Shown: one piece after another, positions 17,180 to 25,212 of the stretch
How the letters are laid out: each line of letters opens with the position of its first letter
Numbering within the stretch: position 1 is the first letter of the stretch
Notes under the pieces: generated by a model
Databases searched by the model: none
Seen by the model: the letters and a program-made list of their open reading frames with translations, nothing else
Told to the model about the DNA's origin: nothing
Program-made: the position numbers and the translations under genes
NCBI RefSeq assembly: GCF_007860125.1
Contig: NZ_SJPW01000002.1
Location: forward strand, 1,217,768 to 1,281,767
Length of the DNA: 64,000 bases
Origin: Rubripirellula tenax
GTDB lineage: Bacteria; Planctomycetota; Planctomycetia; Pirellulales; Pirellulaceae
Direction of reading: 5' to 3'

Positions 17180-17713
17180 CGCACGAACCTTGACCTTGCG
17201 GGGGACGGCTCGATGGGGATCCGATCGAGCCAAAAAACTTTCAACCGGCAATTTACGCGGCACAGGCCACAGCCAACAGCGGGCACGCTTGAAGGCCTCC
17301 GATAGCTAGAATTGCCACGTTTCGACTCGCTTAGCGGTGGACGCCTCGCCGCTGTGGGATACAATGCAACTTGCTCGCCGAGGAGTGTCCTCCTGCTGTC
17401 CTAAATTGATCCCACCCCCTGGGGATAGCACACTCGTCGCCCACGACTGATTTGAAAACGACGGTGGCGTGATTGCCCCTCCGGCAACTCCTGTCGTCGT
17501 ATTTCCTGTCAATCGCCGGCTTTGGGCGATCCCCCCCGCCAAAATTTAAAGCGATTAAACTCGCGATATGGGTACACCAATGCGTATCCAGAAAGATTGG
17601 CAGGGTTGCCTTTGCTGCCAATTGCTTGAAAATCATCGATGTATGCGGTGCGTTGTCTCGTGCCGCTGCCCCCCCAACCGTGCAAAATTTCGTTCTCTCT
17701 AGGAGAGTCAGCT
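17180..17713. other. 534-base gap between purD and the cupredoxin gene
   Basis: No convincing coding frame is present. One perfect eight-base stem, ATTGGCAG with CTGCCAAT, spans 17596-17622 about 90 bases before the cupredoxin start and could be a leader structure. A TACAAT box at 17361-17366 lacks a good -35 partner. Both flanking genes point away from the gap, so their promoters must lie here. The last bases hold AGGAG near 17700-17705, the ribosome site for the TTG start at 17714. Confidence 0.5.
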
Positions 17714-18505
17714 TTGAAGATTTCGATTGTGTCCCGGATCGCGTTGATTGCCGCTTTGGCCACCATGTCGTCCGCTGGCCAACAAGCCGCCGCAGAAGAA
17801 ACCGGTGATTTGAAAATTCGTTTCGAATACGGCGGCGAAGCGGTCAAGCCGGCGCCCATCGACGTCAACAAGGACGTCGAGTTTTGTGGCAAGAACCCTT
17901 TGGTGGACGAGCGATTGCTGGTCAACGCGGAAAACAAAGGCATCAAGAATGTCGTCGTTTATGTCTACACCGGACGAGGTGGCACTGATTTGCCGAAAAT
18001 GGATCCGGTCAAGAACACTCACACGCTTGCAAACGACCAGTGCCGCTTCGAGCCGCACATCGTCATCACTCAAGTCGGCGACACACTGGAAGTCACCAAC
18101 CCTGACTCGGTTGGTCACAACGCCAACCTTGGTTTCTTCAACAACAAGCAACAGAATTTCACGATTCCGGCCGGCCAGTCGAAAACCGTCGATTTGGAAA
18201 AAGACGAACCCGCACCGATTCCCGTCGACTGCAACATCCACCCTTGGATGAAGTCGTACGTTGTCGTCTTGGAACATCCGTTCGCGGCGGTCAGCAACGC
18301 GGATGGCGAATTGGTGATCAAGGGACTGCCGGTCGACACCGACTTGGTCTTCCGCGCCTACCACGAAGCCGGCTCGATCAGCGATGTCACCATCGACGGC
18401 AAAAAAGCAGAATGGAAGCGAAGCCGTTTCGAAACCAAAGTCAAAGCTGGCATGAACGACATGGGCACCGTCGTCATCCCCGCCGATTCGCTAGACGCGA
18501 ATTAA
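17714..18505 (+). CDS. exported cupredoxin-like (plastocyanin-type) copper protein
   Basis: The TTG at 17714 is chosen as the start because a good AGGAG lies about eight bases upstream and a signal peptide (KISIVSRIALIAALATMSSA) begins there. The mature protein is a beta-sandwich with a complete type 1 copper set: His135, Cys173, His176 and Met179, the last three within VDCNIHPWMKSYVVV. The C-terminal part adds a small carboxypeptidase-regulatory-like module (ADGELVIKGLPVDTDLVFRA). Planctomycete homologues are often labelled methylamine utilisation proteins, but nothing here supports that role. An electron carrier near the cytochrome-oxidase assembly cluster is the simplest reading. A strong terminator follows. 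Confidence 0.82.
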   Translation: MKISIVSRIALIAALATMSSAGQQAAAEETGDLKIRFEYGGEAVKPAPIDVNKDVEFCGKNPLVDERLLVNAENKGIKNVVVYVYTGRGGTDLPKMDPVKNTHTLANDQCRFEPHIVITQVGDTLEVTNPDSVGHNANLGFFNNKQQNFTIPAGQSKTVDLEKDEPAPIPVDCNIHPWMKSYVVVLEHPFAAVSNADGELVIKGLPVDTDLVFRAYHEAGSISDVTIDGKKAEWKRSRFETKVKAGMNDMGTVVIPADSLDAN

Positions 18506-18551
18506 GCCGACGCGATCACCACCCGCCACAACGGTTGGAATCTGATTCCCG

Positions 18552-18581
18552 AAGACCAGGATTCGTCCTGGTCTTTTTTTT
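18552..18581 (+). terminator. intrinsic terminator with TTCG tetraloop after the cupredoxin gene
   Basis: A perfect ten-base stem (AAGACCAGGA with TCCTGGTCTT) is closed by the stable TTCG loop and runs into a tract of eight T residues. It is 46 bases beyond the stop and separates the cupredoxin gene from the cytochrome cluster. Confidence 0.93.
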
Positions 18582-18721
18582 GCGATGCTAGTGAACGAGT
18601 TGCTGCGCCGTCGGGCCGATCGCTTCGGGGGTGCGACAATCGGTAGCGTTTGCGGTGGGCGGCGTTTCGCGGTTCAATTCGCATGACGTGTCCTTCACTC
18701 CTTGTCCGCGAATTTTCACCC

Positions 18722-19924
18722 ATGTGGCGATCGCCCCTCCTGATCCTGATGTGCGCCGCCCTGATGGGCTGCGATGCGCCCGTTGGATCGTTTGCGCCCA
18801 ACGACGTTTTTTCGTTGACACTGGCTCGATCCCGATCGGCCAACACCGAAGCCGCCGGCCGCGACGCCGCTGCGGTAACGCAGGCTCTGTTTGGGACCCC
18901 CGACCAGCCCAAGATCCCCGAAGGGGCGAAGTCGGTCGTCGACCTGAAGCGACTGGTTCGCGCGGCCGGGGCAGTATCAAGCGAGAAGGACGGCACACAC
19001 CTGGGGCTTTACCGCGAACACTGTGTGACGTGTCACGGGATCGATGGCGGTGGCGCGGGACCGGCCAGCTTGTACCAGAAACCGCATCCCCGCAACTTCC
19101 GCCACGGCGTTTTCAAATGGAAGTCGACCGAGCGGGCGGCCAAGCCGACTCGCGATGACCTGCGGGCGATTCTGCAGCACGGTGCTGGAGGTTCAGCAAT
19201 GCCATCGTTCGCGGCGGTCGCGCCGGATGACCTGGAGACGTTGATCGACTATGTAATCTATCTATCGATTCGCGGCGAGGTCGAACGGCGAACAATGGCG
19301 GCTGCGATCGACGAGTTGGGTTACGGCGACGACGAATCGGTGGATGCCGATTTGCAACTGGCGGCACGCGGCGAAACCGAAGGTGCGGACGTCGTAAAGG
19401 AGGTTCTTGAACGAGTGATCGGTGATTGGACGTCGGCCAGTGGGCAGGTGGTGACGGTGCCCGAACCCGACGCAATCGACGGAGCGGCGATTGCCGAATC
19501 GATCGCGCGAGGTAACGAGATTTTTCACGGCAAGATCGCCAACTGTGTCGGATGCCACGGACCGGGCGGCAACGGCGAAGCGGTAATGTTGGACTTTGAT
19601 GATTGGGGCAAAGAGTACTCAACGCGACTGGGGCTGACGCCAAGCGACCGCGACGACATGCGTCCGTTTCGCAAAGCGGGGGCACTACCGCCGCGACCGG
19701 CCGAACCGCGAAACTTGACACAGGGCGTGTATCGCGGCGGCGGAGATGCGGCAACGCTGTATCGCCGTGTCACCCAAGGGATCGCTGGCACACCGATGCC
19801 GGGCGTGGAAGTCGTTGCTGAAGAAGACGGCCGTGGATTGACCCGCGATCAAGTCTGGGACCTGGTGCGATACCTGCAGTCGCTCGACCCCCGACCACTC
19901 GAAACCGGCGGCCCAAGCACTTGA
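18722..19924 (+). CDS. dihaem cytochrome c lipoprotein
   Basis: This 400-residue protein starts at ATG 18722; earlier in-frame ATGs at 18650 and 18683 precede the hydrophobic segment. The signal sequence MWRSPLLILMCAALMGC ends in a lipobox with Cys17. Two haem c sites are present: CVTCH at 101-105 and CVGCH at 275-279. Each is followed by a Met-containing loop (AMPSFAAV and GTPMPG) suitable as the sixth haem ligand, so there are two cytochrome c domains. The TGA stop overlaps the TTG of the next small gene. It is the first gene of the oxidase assembly cluster and a likely client of CcsBA. Confidence 0.88.
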   Translation: MWRSPLLILMCAALMGCDAPVGSFAPNDVFSLTLARSRSANTEAAGRDAAAVTQALFGTPDQPKIPEGAKSVVDLKRLVRAAGAVSSEKDGTHLGLYREHCVTCHGIDGGGAGPASLYQKPHPRNFRHGVFKWKSTERAAKPTRDDLRAILQHGAGGSAMPSFAAVAPDDLETLIDYVIYLSIRGEVERRTMAAAIDELGYGDDESVDADLQLAARGETEGADVVKEVLERVIGDWTSASGQVVTVPEPDAIDGAAIAESIARGNEIFHGKIANCVGCHGPGGNGEAVMLDFDDWGKEYSTRLGLTPSDRDDMRPFRKAGALPPRPAEPRNLTQGVYRGGGDAATLYRRVTQGIAGTPMPGVEVVAEEDGRGLTRDQVWDLVRYLQSLDPRPLETGGPST

Positions 19925-20097
19925 TCGCCAAAGACACCGCGCGACGAATCGGCGCCGTTTCCGGATTGATTGCCGGCTGGGTATTGATGAGCTTCCTCGG
20001 GTACGGGGGACTGATGCCGGCGGCTATTTTTGGTGCCAGCTTCTGTGTCGTCGGCGCGATCACCGCCGAGCAATGGCACGCCAGAAAACGACGATGA
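19921..20097 (+). CDS. 58-residue membrane protein coupled to cytochrome c and ctaA
   Basis: This gene begins with TTG at 19921, overlapping the TGA of the cytochrome gene (TTGA), and ends with TGA at 20095-20097, overlapping the ATG of ctaA (ATGA). Such exact junctions on both sides strongly suggest real translation. The 58 residues hold two hydrophobic helices (about IGAVSGLIAGWVLMSFLG and LMPAAIFGASFCVVGAITA) and end in the basic stretch HARKRR. No family is recognised. It may be a small accessory of haem A synthesis or of the oxidase, by position only. Confidence 0.7.
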   Translation: MIAKDTARRIGAVSGLIAGWVLMSFLGYGGLMPAAIFGASFCVVGAITAEQWHARKRR

Positions 20098-21164
20098 CAA
20101 ACACACTTCCCACCACCGACATTCGTCCCGCCCGCTGGCTGCACCGGTTGTGTGTGCTGGCGGTATGCTTGGTTTGGCCGCTGATTTGGGTCGGCGGATT
20201 GGTGACGACCTATGACGCCGGCATGGCGGTTCCCGACTGGCCAGCGACCTACGGGTACAACTTGTTTCTGTATCCGTATAAGACTTGGTTGCTGGGTCCG
20301 TTCGACCTGTTCATCGAACACGGGCACCGATTGCTTGGCGCCGTGGTCGGCTTCGTTGCGATCGGGATCGTGATTGCCGCGTTTGCGAAAGAACCGCGGC
20401 GCTGGGTGCGATGGTTTTGCGTCGGATTGCTGGTAATGGTGATCGCGCAAGGGTTGCTTGGCGGCATGCGAGTTGTCCTGGGCGACCGGACTCTGGCGAT
20501 GGTCCACGGGTGTTTCGGACCGGCGTTCTTTGCCGTTTGTGTCGTCGCAGCGGTGGTGACCAGCGATTTTTGGTGGCGGCGAAACGATTCGACGACGATG
20601 GGATTACCGAAAATCGGTCGAGGCATCTTGGCCGTTGGATTTTGCCTGATCGGACTCAGTTACCTGCAACTCGTCCTGGGTGCCCAACTTCGGCACGTCC
20701 AACCGACGACTCGGCCCGGCATTTTCGCCATGATCATTATGCTGCACGTGATGACGGCGTTCATTTTGTGGGCCGCGACGGGGGGGGCGTGGCTGCGGCT
20801 TCGGCGATGCGGCGATTTGACGCTCTCGCGTCCTGCGGCGGGATTGGTAGGATTGGTGGCTGTGCAGATCGCGTTGGGAATCGGTACTTGGGTCGTCAAC
20901 TACGGCTGGCCATCGATTTTAGAGTGGGTGCCCGGCTCGGCGGACTTCCTGATTCGAGCCAAGGGATTCGCCGATTCGATCATTGTCACGGCTCACGTGG
21001 CAACGGGGTCGCTGATTTTGGCAGTTTCGGCGATGCTGACTGCACGGTTAGGAAGAGAAAGATCGAGGCGACGAAACGAATCGCCCAGCGATGATTCCGC
21101 CATCACCAAACAACCTGAACTAGCGGTCTCGTCCGATTCCGTTCCCGCGACCGTTACTTCCTAG
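20094..21164 (+). CDS. ctaA: haem A synthase (COX15/CtaA family)
   Basis: This 356-residue protein oxidises the C8 methyl of haem O to the formyl group of haem A for cytochrome aa3-type oxidases. The start at 20094 (MTNTLPTTD) overlaps the preceding small gene by ATGA. About eight membrane helices are visible, with four helix-borne histidine motifs in the expected order: IEHGHRLLGAVVG, MVHGCFGPAFF, MLHVMTAF and TAHVATGS. The first loop carries the conserved GGLVTTYDAGMAVPDWP. The last ~40 residues are a polar tail. It is followed after 16 bases by ctaB, its partner enzyme. Confidence 0.95.
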   Translation: MTNTLPTTDIRPARWLHRLCVLAVCLVWPLIWVGGLVTTYDAGMAVPDWPATYGYNLFLYPYKTWLLGPFDLFIEHGHRLLGAVVGFVAIGIVIAAFAKEPRRWVRWFCVGLLVMVIAQGLLGGMRVVLGDRTLAMVHGCFGPAFFAVCVVAAVVTSDFWWRRNDSTTMGLPKIGRGILAVGFCLIGLSYLQLVLGAQLRHVQPTTRPGIFAMIIMLHVMTAFILWAATGGAWLRLRRCGDLTLSRPAAGLVGLVAVQIALGIGTWVVNYGWPSILEWVPGSADFLIRAKGFADSIIVTAHVATGSLILAVSAMLTARLGRERSRRRNESPSDDSAITKQPELAVSSDSVPATVTS

Positions 21165-21180
21165 GACCGGCTTTTCCGAC

Positions 21181-22221
21181 ATGGCGACTGATCTTCTGAC
21201 GGCCGATGCATCCCCGCAGGATGCAACCATGACCAATGCATCCGCAATTAAGCCGATCCGCGCCAGTGCCTCGAAAGAACCGACCAGGGTAGGGCAGGGG
21301 AGTGCCGAAGTTTTGGACCGATCGCAAAGCAACGCCAAAGCGAAGGCCACGCCGTCCGTTTTTCGTGATTACGTCGAACTGACCAAGCCTCGTATCGTCA
21401 CCATGATCTTGGTGACCACAACCGCGACCGCCATCATCGGCGGGGGCGGTTTGATTTCGATGGTCGATTGGCTGTGGCTGATGCTGGGCACCGCGGCGAT
21501 ATCGGGAAGCGCCGGCGCGGCGAACCAAATCTGGGAACGCGTGATCGATTGCAACATGACGCGAACGGCGAATCGGCCGCTGCCGGCAAGTCGTGTCGCC
21601 CTGTTCCCCGCGGTGGCCTACACCGCCGCGTTGGGGATCGGCGGATCCGCGATTTTGTGGTCGATGTTCGGCGCGATCCCCGCGATCGCGGGGATCGCGA
21701 CCTGGTTGATTTATGTGTTGGTTTACACGCCGATGAAAACTCGCACGGCTTGGAACACCACGGTCGGTGCGGTTGCCGGAGCGCTGCCGGTCTTGATCGG
21801 CTACACCGCCATGGGCGGATCGATCACGGGCGTAAGCGGCTGGCTTTTATTCGGCGTGCTGGCGACGTGGCAGTATCCGCACTTCATGGCGATCGCTTGG
21901 ATGTATCGACACCAGTATGACGCGGCGGGCTTTAAGATGACCACCACCGTCGAACCGACCGGACGCAGCGCCGGATGGCAAAGCATCGTCGGTTCGCTTG
22001 CGTTGATCGCCTGTGGTGTCGCACTGTGTTTCATCGACGGCTTTTCGTGGTTCGCAATTCCCGCGGCGATCGGAGTCCTGATCGCGACGGTACCGATGTT
22101 GAAGGCGTCGATACAGTTTACGAAATCGCCCGACGACGGACGAGCTCGTAAGTTGTTGCGGTCGTCGTTGTTGGTGCTGCCGGCGGTGCTTTTGATCGTC
22201 ACCCTTCGCGTGTTCTGGTAA
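21181..22221 (+). CDS. ctaB: protohaem IX farnesyltransferase (haem O synthase)
   Basis: This 346-residue UbiA-family membrane enzyme transfers farnesyl to haem B to make haem O, the CtaA substrate. An N-terminal extension of ~60 polar residues precedes the family start FRDYVELTKPRIVTMIL. The prenyl-diphosphate binding motif is NQIWERVIDCNMTRTANRPLP (one residue per position, D-x3-M-x-R-T), and the second aspartate region lies near WQYPHFMAIAWMYR. About eight helices are predicted. The coding sequence contains a perfect 28-base palindrome at 21672-21699. Confidence 0.96.
   Translation: MATDLLTADASPQDATMTNASAIKPIRASASKEPTRVGQGSAEVLDRSQSNAKAKATPSVFRDYVELTKPRIVTMILVTTTATAIIGGGGLISMVDWLWLMLGTAAISGSAGAANQIWERVIDCNMTRTANRPLPASRVALFPAVAYTAALGIGGSAILWSMFGAIPAIAGIATWLIYVLVYTPMKTRTAWNTTVGAVAGALPVLIGYTAMGGSITGVSGWLLFGVLATWQYPHFMAIAWMYRHQYDAAGFKMTTTVEPTGRSAGWQSIVGSLALIACGVALCFIDGFSWFAIPAAIGVLIATVPMLKASIQFTKSPDDGRARKLLRSSLLVLPAVLLIVTLRVFW
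21672..21699. repeat. perfect 28-bp palindrome inside ctaB
   Basis: Fourteen bases and their exact reverse complement meet at 21685/21686; the centre is GCGATCGC. It encodes part of the Ala/Ile-rich segment AIPAIAGIA, so it coincides with a coding constraint. Confidence 0.9.
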
Positions 22222-22227
22222 TCGTTG

Positions 22228-23139
22228 ATGCCAGTTTGTATCGCGAAAGAAATTCACCACGCCTATGGTGACCATGTGGCGCTCGGTGGCGTGGATCTGT
22301 CGGTCGACGGCGGCGAGATCGTCACGTTGTTGGGACCGAACGGCAGCGGCAAGACGACGCTGTTTCGATTGCTGTGTACGCTGCTGCCGCTGCAACAGGG
22401 ATCGATCACGATCGGCGGCTTCGACGCCAAGGCGAACCCGTTGGCCGTGCGAGGCCAGATCGGGATCGTGTTCCAATCGCCCAGCTTGGATAAGAAACTA
22501 ACCGTCGACGAAAACATCGCCTGCCAAGCGGCGCTTTACGGAATCCGCGGAGCAGACCTAGCAAAGCGACGTGACGAACTGCTGTCGATGCTGGAGTTGA
22601 CGGACCGACGCGCAGACTTTTGCGAATCGCTGTCGGGCGGACTGAAACGACGCGTCGAACTTGCCAAGGGCATGCTGCACCGACCACGATTGCTGCTGCT
22701 GGACGAACCGAGCACAGGCTTGGACCCGTCCGCGCGGTTGAATCTGTGGAGTGCCATTCGCAAGATGGCCGACGAGGGAATGGCGGTACTGATGACGACG
22801 CACTTGTTGGAAGAAGCCGACAAGGCCGACCGAGTCGCCATTTTGTCGAGCGGCAAAAAAATCGCCGAAGGGACGCCGCACGGATTGCGAAGCGAAATGG
22901 GCGACGGGTTGGTGACGATCGAGACGTCGTGCGAAACCGAAGTCGAACAGATCCTGCGAAACGAACTCGGCCTGGACGCTCAATGCTTGCACCACCAGAT
23001 CCGGTTGCGCACCGATGCACCGGGGCCGCTGGTGGCGACGCTATTGGAACGACTGGGCGACAAAGCGGAATCGATTTCGATCGGAAGGCCAAGCCTGGAA
23101 GATGTGTTCGTCGCCAAAACAGGAAAAGTCTTTGAGTAA
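22228..23139 (+). CDS. ABC transporter ATP-binding protein of the oxidase assembly cluster
   Basis: This 303-residue ATPase starts at ATG 22228, seven bases after ctaB. Walker A is GPNGSGKTTLFRLL, the Q-loop is VFQSPSLDKKLT, the signature is LSGGLKRRVEL, Walker B is LLLLDEPSTGLD, and the switch His is in TTHLLEEADKADR. The C-terminal ~90 residues form the accessory domain seen in CcmA/DrrA-type exporters. Its stop is overlapped by the permease start. Because it sits between haem A synthesis and SCO, it may export something needed for oxidase or copper assembly; that is inference from position. Confidence 0.9.
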   Translation: MPVCIAKEIHHAYGDHVALGGVDLSVDGGEIVTLLGPNGSGKTTLFRLLCTLLPLQQGSITIGGFDAKANPLAVRGQIGIVFQSPSLDKKLTVDENIACQAALYGIRGADLAKRRDELLSMLELTDRRADFCESLSGGLKRRVELAKGMLHRPRLLLLDEPSTGLDPSARLNLWSAIRKMADEGMAVLMTTHLLEEADKADRVAILSSGKKIAEGTPHGLRSEMGDGLVTIETSCETEVEQILRNELGLDAQCLHHQIRLRTDAPGPLVATLLERLGDKAESISIGRPSLEDVFVAKTGKVFE

Positions 23140-23974
23140 CCAAGCGAGACATGCCCCAACGATTGCCGACGGCTACGGGGCGGCCTGGATGCTGGCGCGG
23201 CGCGAGTGGGTGCGATTCTTTCGTCAACGCAATCGCGTGACGGCAGCGATCTTGCAACCGCTGCTGTTCTGGCTGCTGTTCGGTACCGGGCTGAAGGGTG
23301 CGTTCTCGGGATCAGGCGAACTGGACTTCATGCAGTTCTTTTTGCCGGGAACGCTCGGGCTGATCGTCCTGTTCACCGCAATCTTTGCCACGATCTCGGT
23401 CATCGAAGACCGACGCGAAGGCTTCATGCAATCTGTCCTGGTCGCGCCGGTGGGTCGTTGGCCGGTGTTGTTCGGCAAGGTGATCGGCGGATCCGCGATC
23501 GCCTGGGTACAAGCGGCCGTGTTCCTGACGCTGGTGTACGTGGTCGGCACCGTTTCGATCAGCTGGACGGTGATCCCGATCTTGGTGCTGCTGGCGGTCG
23601 TCGCGGTGGCGATGTGTTCGCTGGGCATGATCGTGGCATGGCCGATGGAGAGCACTCAGGGGTTCCATGCGATCATGATGCTGGGACTGATGCCGATGTG
23701 GCTGCTCAGCGGTTCGTTCTTTCCGATTCCGGTTCTGGACGCGTCGGCGAGCTGGGGACAATGGATCTTGGGCGGTATCATGCGCGTGAACCCGCTTAGC
23801 TATTCGATGGTCGAGCTTCGCCGGTTGATGTTTCCGCATATTGATTTTGCTGCCGTCGGTTTCGCGCCGTCGTCGCCCCTGTGTTGGGCGGTTTCGATCG
23901 CGATGGCCGTGGTGACGACGTTGATCGCGTGGTATTTGATGCGTGGCAGTCGCAAGGTTGACGTGATTGTATAG
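23132..23974 (+). CDS. ABC-2 type transporter permease
   Basis: This 280-residue permease is read from TTG 23132, which overlaps the ATPase stop (eight-base overlap) and has AGGAAA upstream. The alternative ATG 23189 would remove 19 polar residues. Six membrane helices are predicted, and the ABC-2 signature region is visible: ISVIEDRREGFMQSVLVAPV, GKVIGGSAIAWVQA and LMPMWLLSGSFFPI. With the upstream ATPase it makes a simple half-transporter pair. Confidence 0.9.
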   Translation: MSNQARHAPTIADGYGAAWMLARREWVRFFRQRNRVTAAILQPLLFWLLFGTGLKGAFSGSGELDFMQFFLPGTLGLIVLFTAIFATISVIEDRREGFMQSVLVAPVGRWPVLFGKVIGGSAIAWVQAAVFLTLVYVVGTVSISWTVIPILVLLAVVAVAMCSLGMIVAWPMESTQGFHAIMMLGLMPMWLLSGSFFPIPVLDASASWGQWILGGIMRVNPLSYSMVELRRLMFPHIDFAAVGFAPSSPLCWAVSIAMAVVTTLIAWYLMRGSRKVDVIV

Positions 23975-23989
23975 AGGAGCCCAACGAAT

Positions 23990-24655
23990 ATGAAAACACT
24001 GACAAACGTTGTGATGATTCTTTTGATCGGCGTCGGGCTGGGCTTGGCAATCCGATCGTTCCGACCGGCACGATTCGGTGGTCCCGGTCCCGATGAAACC
24101 GTGTTCACCAACGATGGGCCCGCGGCGACCGATCCCAACGAGATTGAAAACGCGACACCGACGAAGCCGCCCGAGGACGAAGAATGGCTGAGCCGGTTCG
24201 AGTTGACCGAGCGCAGCGGCAAGACGATCAAGAGCGAAGACCTGGCCGGCCATCCGTACGTCGTCAGTTTCTTCTTCAGCACGTGCCCCAGCATTTGTGT
24301 CCAACAGAATCAGATCATCAAAGAACTGCAGGACGAATTCGAAGGCCAGGGCGTTCGCTTTGTCGCGATCTCGGTCGACCCCGAAAACGACACCCCGGAG
24401 AAACTGCGGGAATACGCGGCCCGGTTCGGTGCCGACGAAGAACAATGGCTGTTCATGACCGGCGACCTGACATACATCCGCCGCATCGGTGCCGAGATAT
24501 TTCGGCAACCGGTCAACAAACAATTCCACACCGAACGGTTCGTCTTGGTTGACCCGAAGGGCGAGATCGAGGGCTTTTACAATTGGCCCGAGAAACGCCA
24601 ATTGGCGGCCATGAAAGAACAGATCCGCGAAATGATGAAAGACCAAGACTCGTGA
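23990..24655 (+). CDS. SCO1/SenC family copper chaperone for cytochrome oxidase
   Basis: This 221-residue membrane-anchored protein has one N-terminal helix (about 5-22) and a thioredoxin-fold domain outside. The copper site is complete: Cys99 and Cys103 in STCPSIC and His180 in QFHTERF. SVDPENDTPEKL and LTGD-like segments are also typical. It delivers copper to the CuA site of subunit II or keeps its thiols reduced. GAGG-type Shine-Dalgarno bases lie upstream of the ATG. Its TGA shares one base with the ATG of the DUF420 gene. Confidence 0.94.
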   Translation: MKTLTNVVMILLIGVGLGLAIRSFRPARFGGPGPDETVFTNDGPAATDPNEIENATPTKPPEDEEWLSRFELTERSGKTIKSEDLAGHPYVVSFFFSTCPSICVQQNQIIKELQDEFEGQGVRFVAISVDPENDTPEKLREYAARFGADEEQWLFMTGDLTYIRRIGAEIFRQPVNKQFHTERFVLVDPKGEIEGFYNWPEKRQLAAMKEQIREMMKDQDS

Positions 24656-25122
24656 TGAATTGGCAATTTTTGGCGGACAACCTTCCTCACGTCACCGCGG
24701 CACTAAACGCCACCGCCGCGGTGCTGCTGGCGTTCGGGTTGGTGAACATCAAGCGGGGCAAGGCTCGAGTCCACAAGAAATACATGCTGGCGGCCCTGGG
24801 GGTCAGCGCGTTGTTCCTGGTGCTTTACCTGTTCCACAAAGTGGCGTTGTTCCAAGCGACGGGCGAGCCGAACAAGCGGTTCCCGACCGATCCGGCGATT
24901 GCCTCGGATGCGGCCCGGTACACCTATTACGGCATTTTGGGGACTCACCTAATTTTGGCGATCACGGTCCCTTTCTTGGCGGTGCGGGCCGTATATCTTG
25001 CCAAAACGGGCCGAATCGTGGCCCACAAGAAGCTGGTCCGCTATGCGTTTCCGATCTGGATGTACGTTTCGGTGACCGGCGTGATGGTTTACGCGATGCT
25101 GTATCAACTGTACGCGGTCTAG
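24655..25122 (+). CDS. DUF420 membrane protein (oxidase cluster)
   Basis: This 155-residue protein starts at ATG 24655, overlapping the SCO stop by one base. Four membrane helices are predicted, with the DUF420 features HVTAALNATAAVLL near the N-terminus, RVHKKYMLAALGVSALFLVLYLFHK, and HKKLVRYAFPIWMYVSVTGV near the C-terminus. The paired His-Lys and the membrane histidines are conserved in the family. DUF420 proteins are commonly found beside ctaA/ctaB and SCO genes; the molecular role is unproven. Confidence 0.9.
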   Translation: MNWQFLADNLPHVTAALNATAAVLLAFGLVNIKRGKARVHKKYMLAALGVSALFLVLYLFHKVALFQATGEPNKRFPTDPAIASDAARYTYYGILGTHLILAITVPFLAVRAVYLAKTGRIVAHKKLVRYAFPIWMYVSVTGVMVYAMLYQLYAV

Positions 25123-25125
25123 CCA

Positions 25126-25155
25126 TTTACAGATCGGACCTTGTTTGCGTAGACT
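25126..25155 (+). promoter_or_regulatory. sigma70-like promoter for ffh operon
   Basis: TTTACA (25126-25131) and TAGACT (25150-25155) are 18 bases apart, the same spacing as at the rpmE promoter. Initiation near 25162 would give a ~50-base leader before the GTG of ffh. Confidence 0.4.
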
Positions 25156-25212
25156 ACCGGGCTTCGATTTCCCCGCATTTGCCCGTATTTCTCGCTTCCG
25201 AGCCGATTTTTC

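Noticed and set aside
25123-25212. 4.5S SRP RNA in the ffh leader
   Set aside because: The stretch is only 90 bases and lacks the long hairpin with the conserved tetraloop; only a promoter-like pair is seen.
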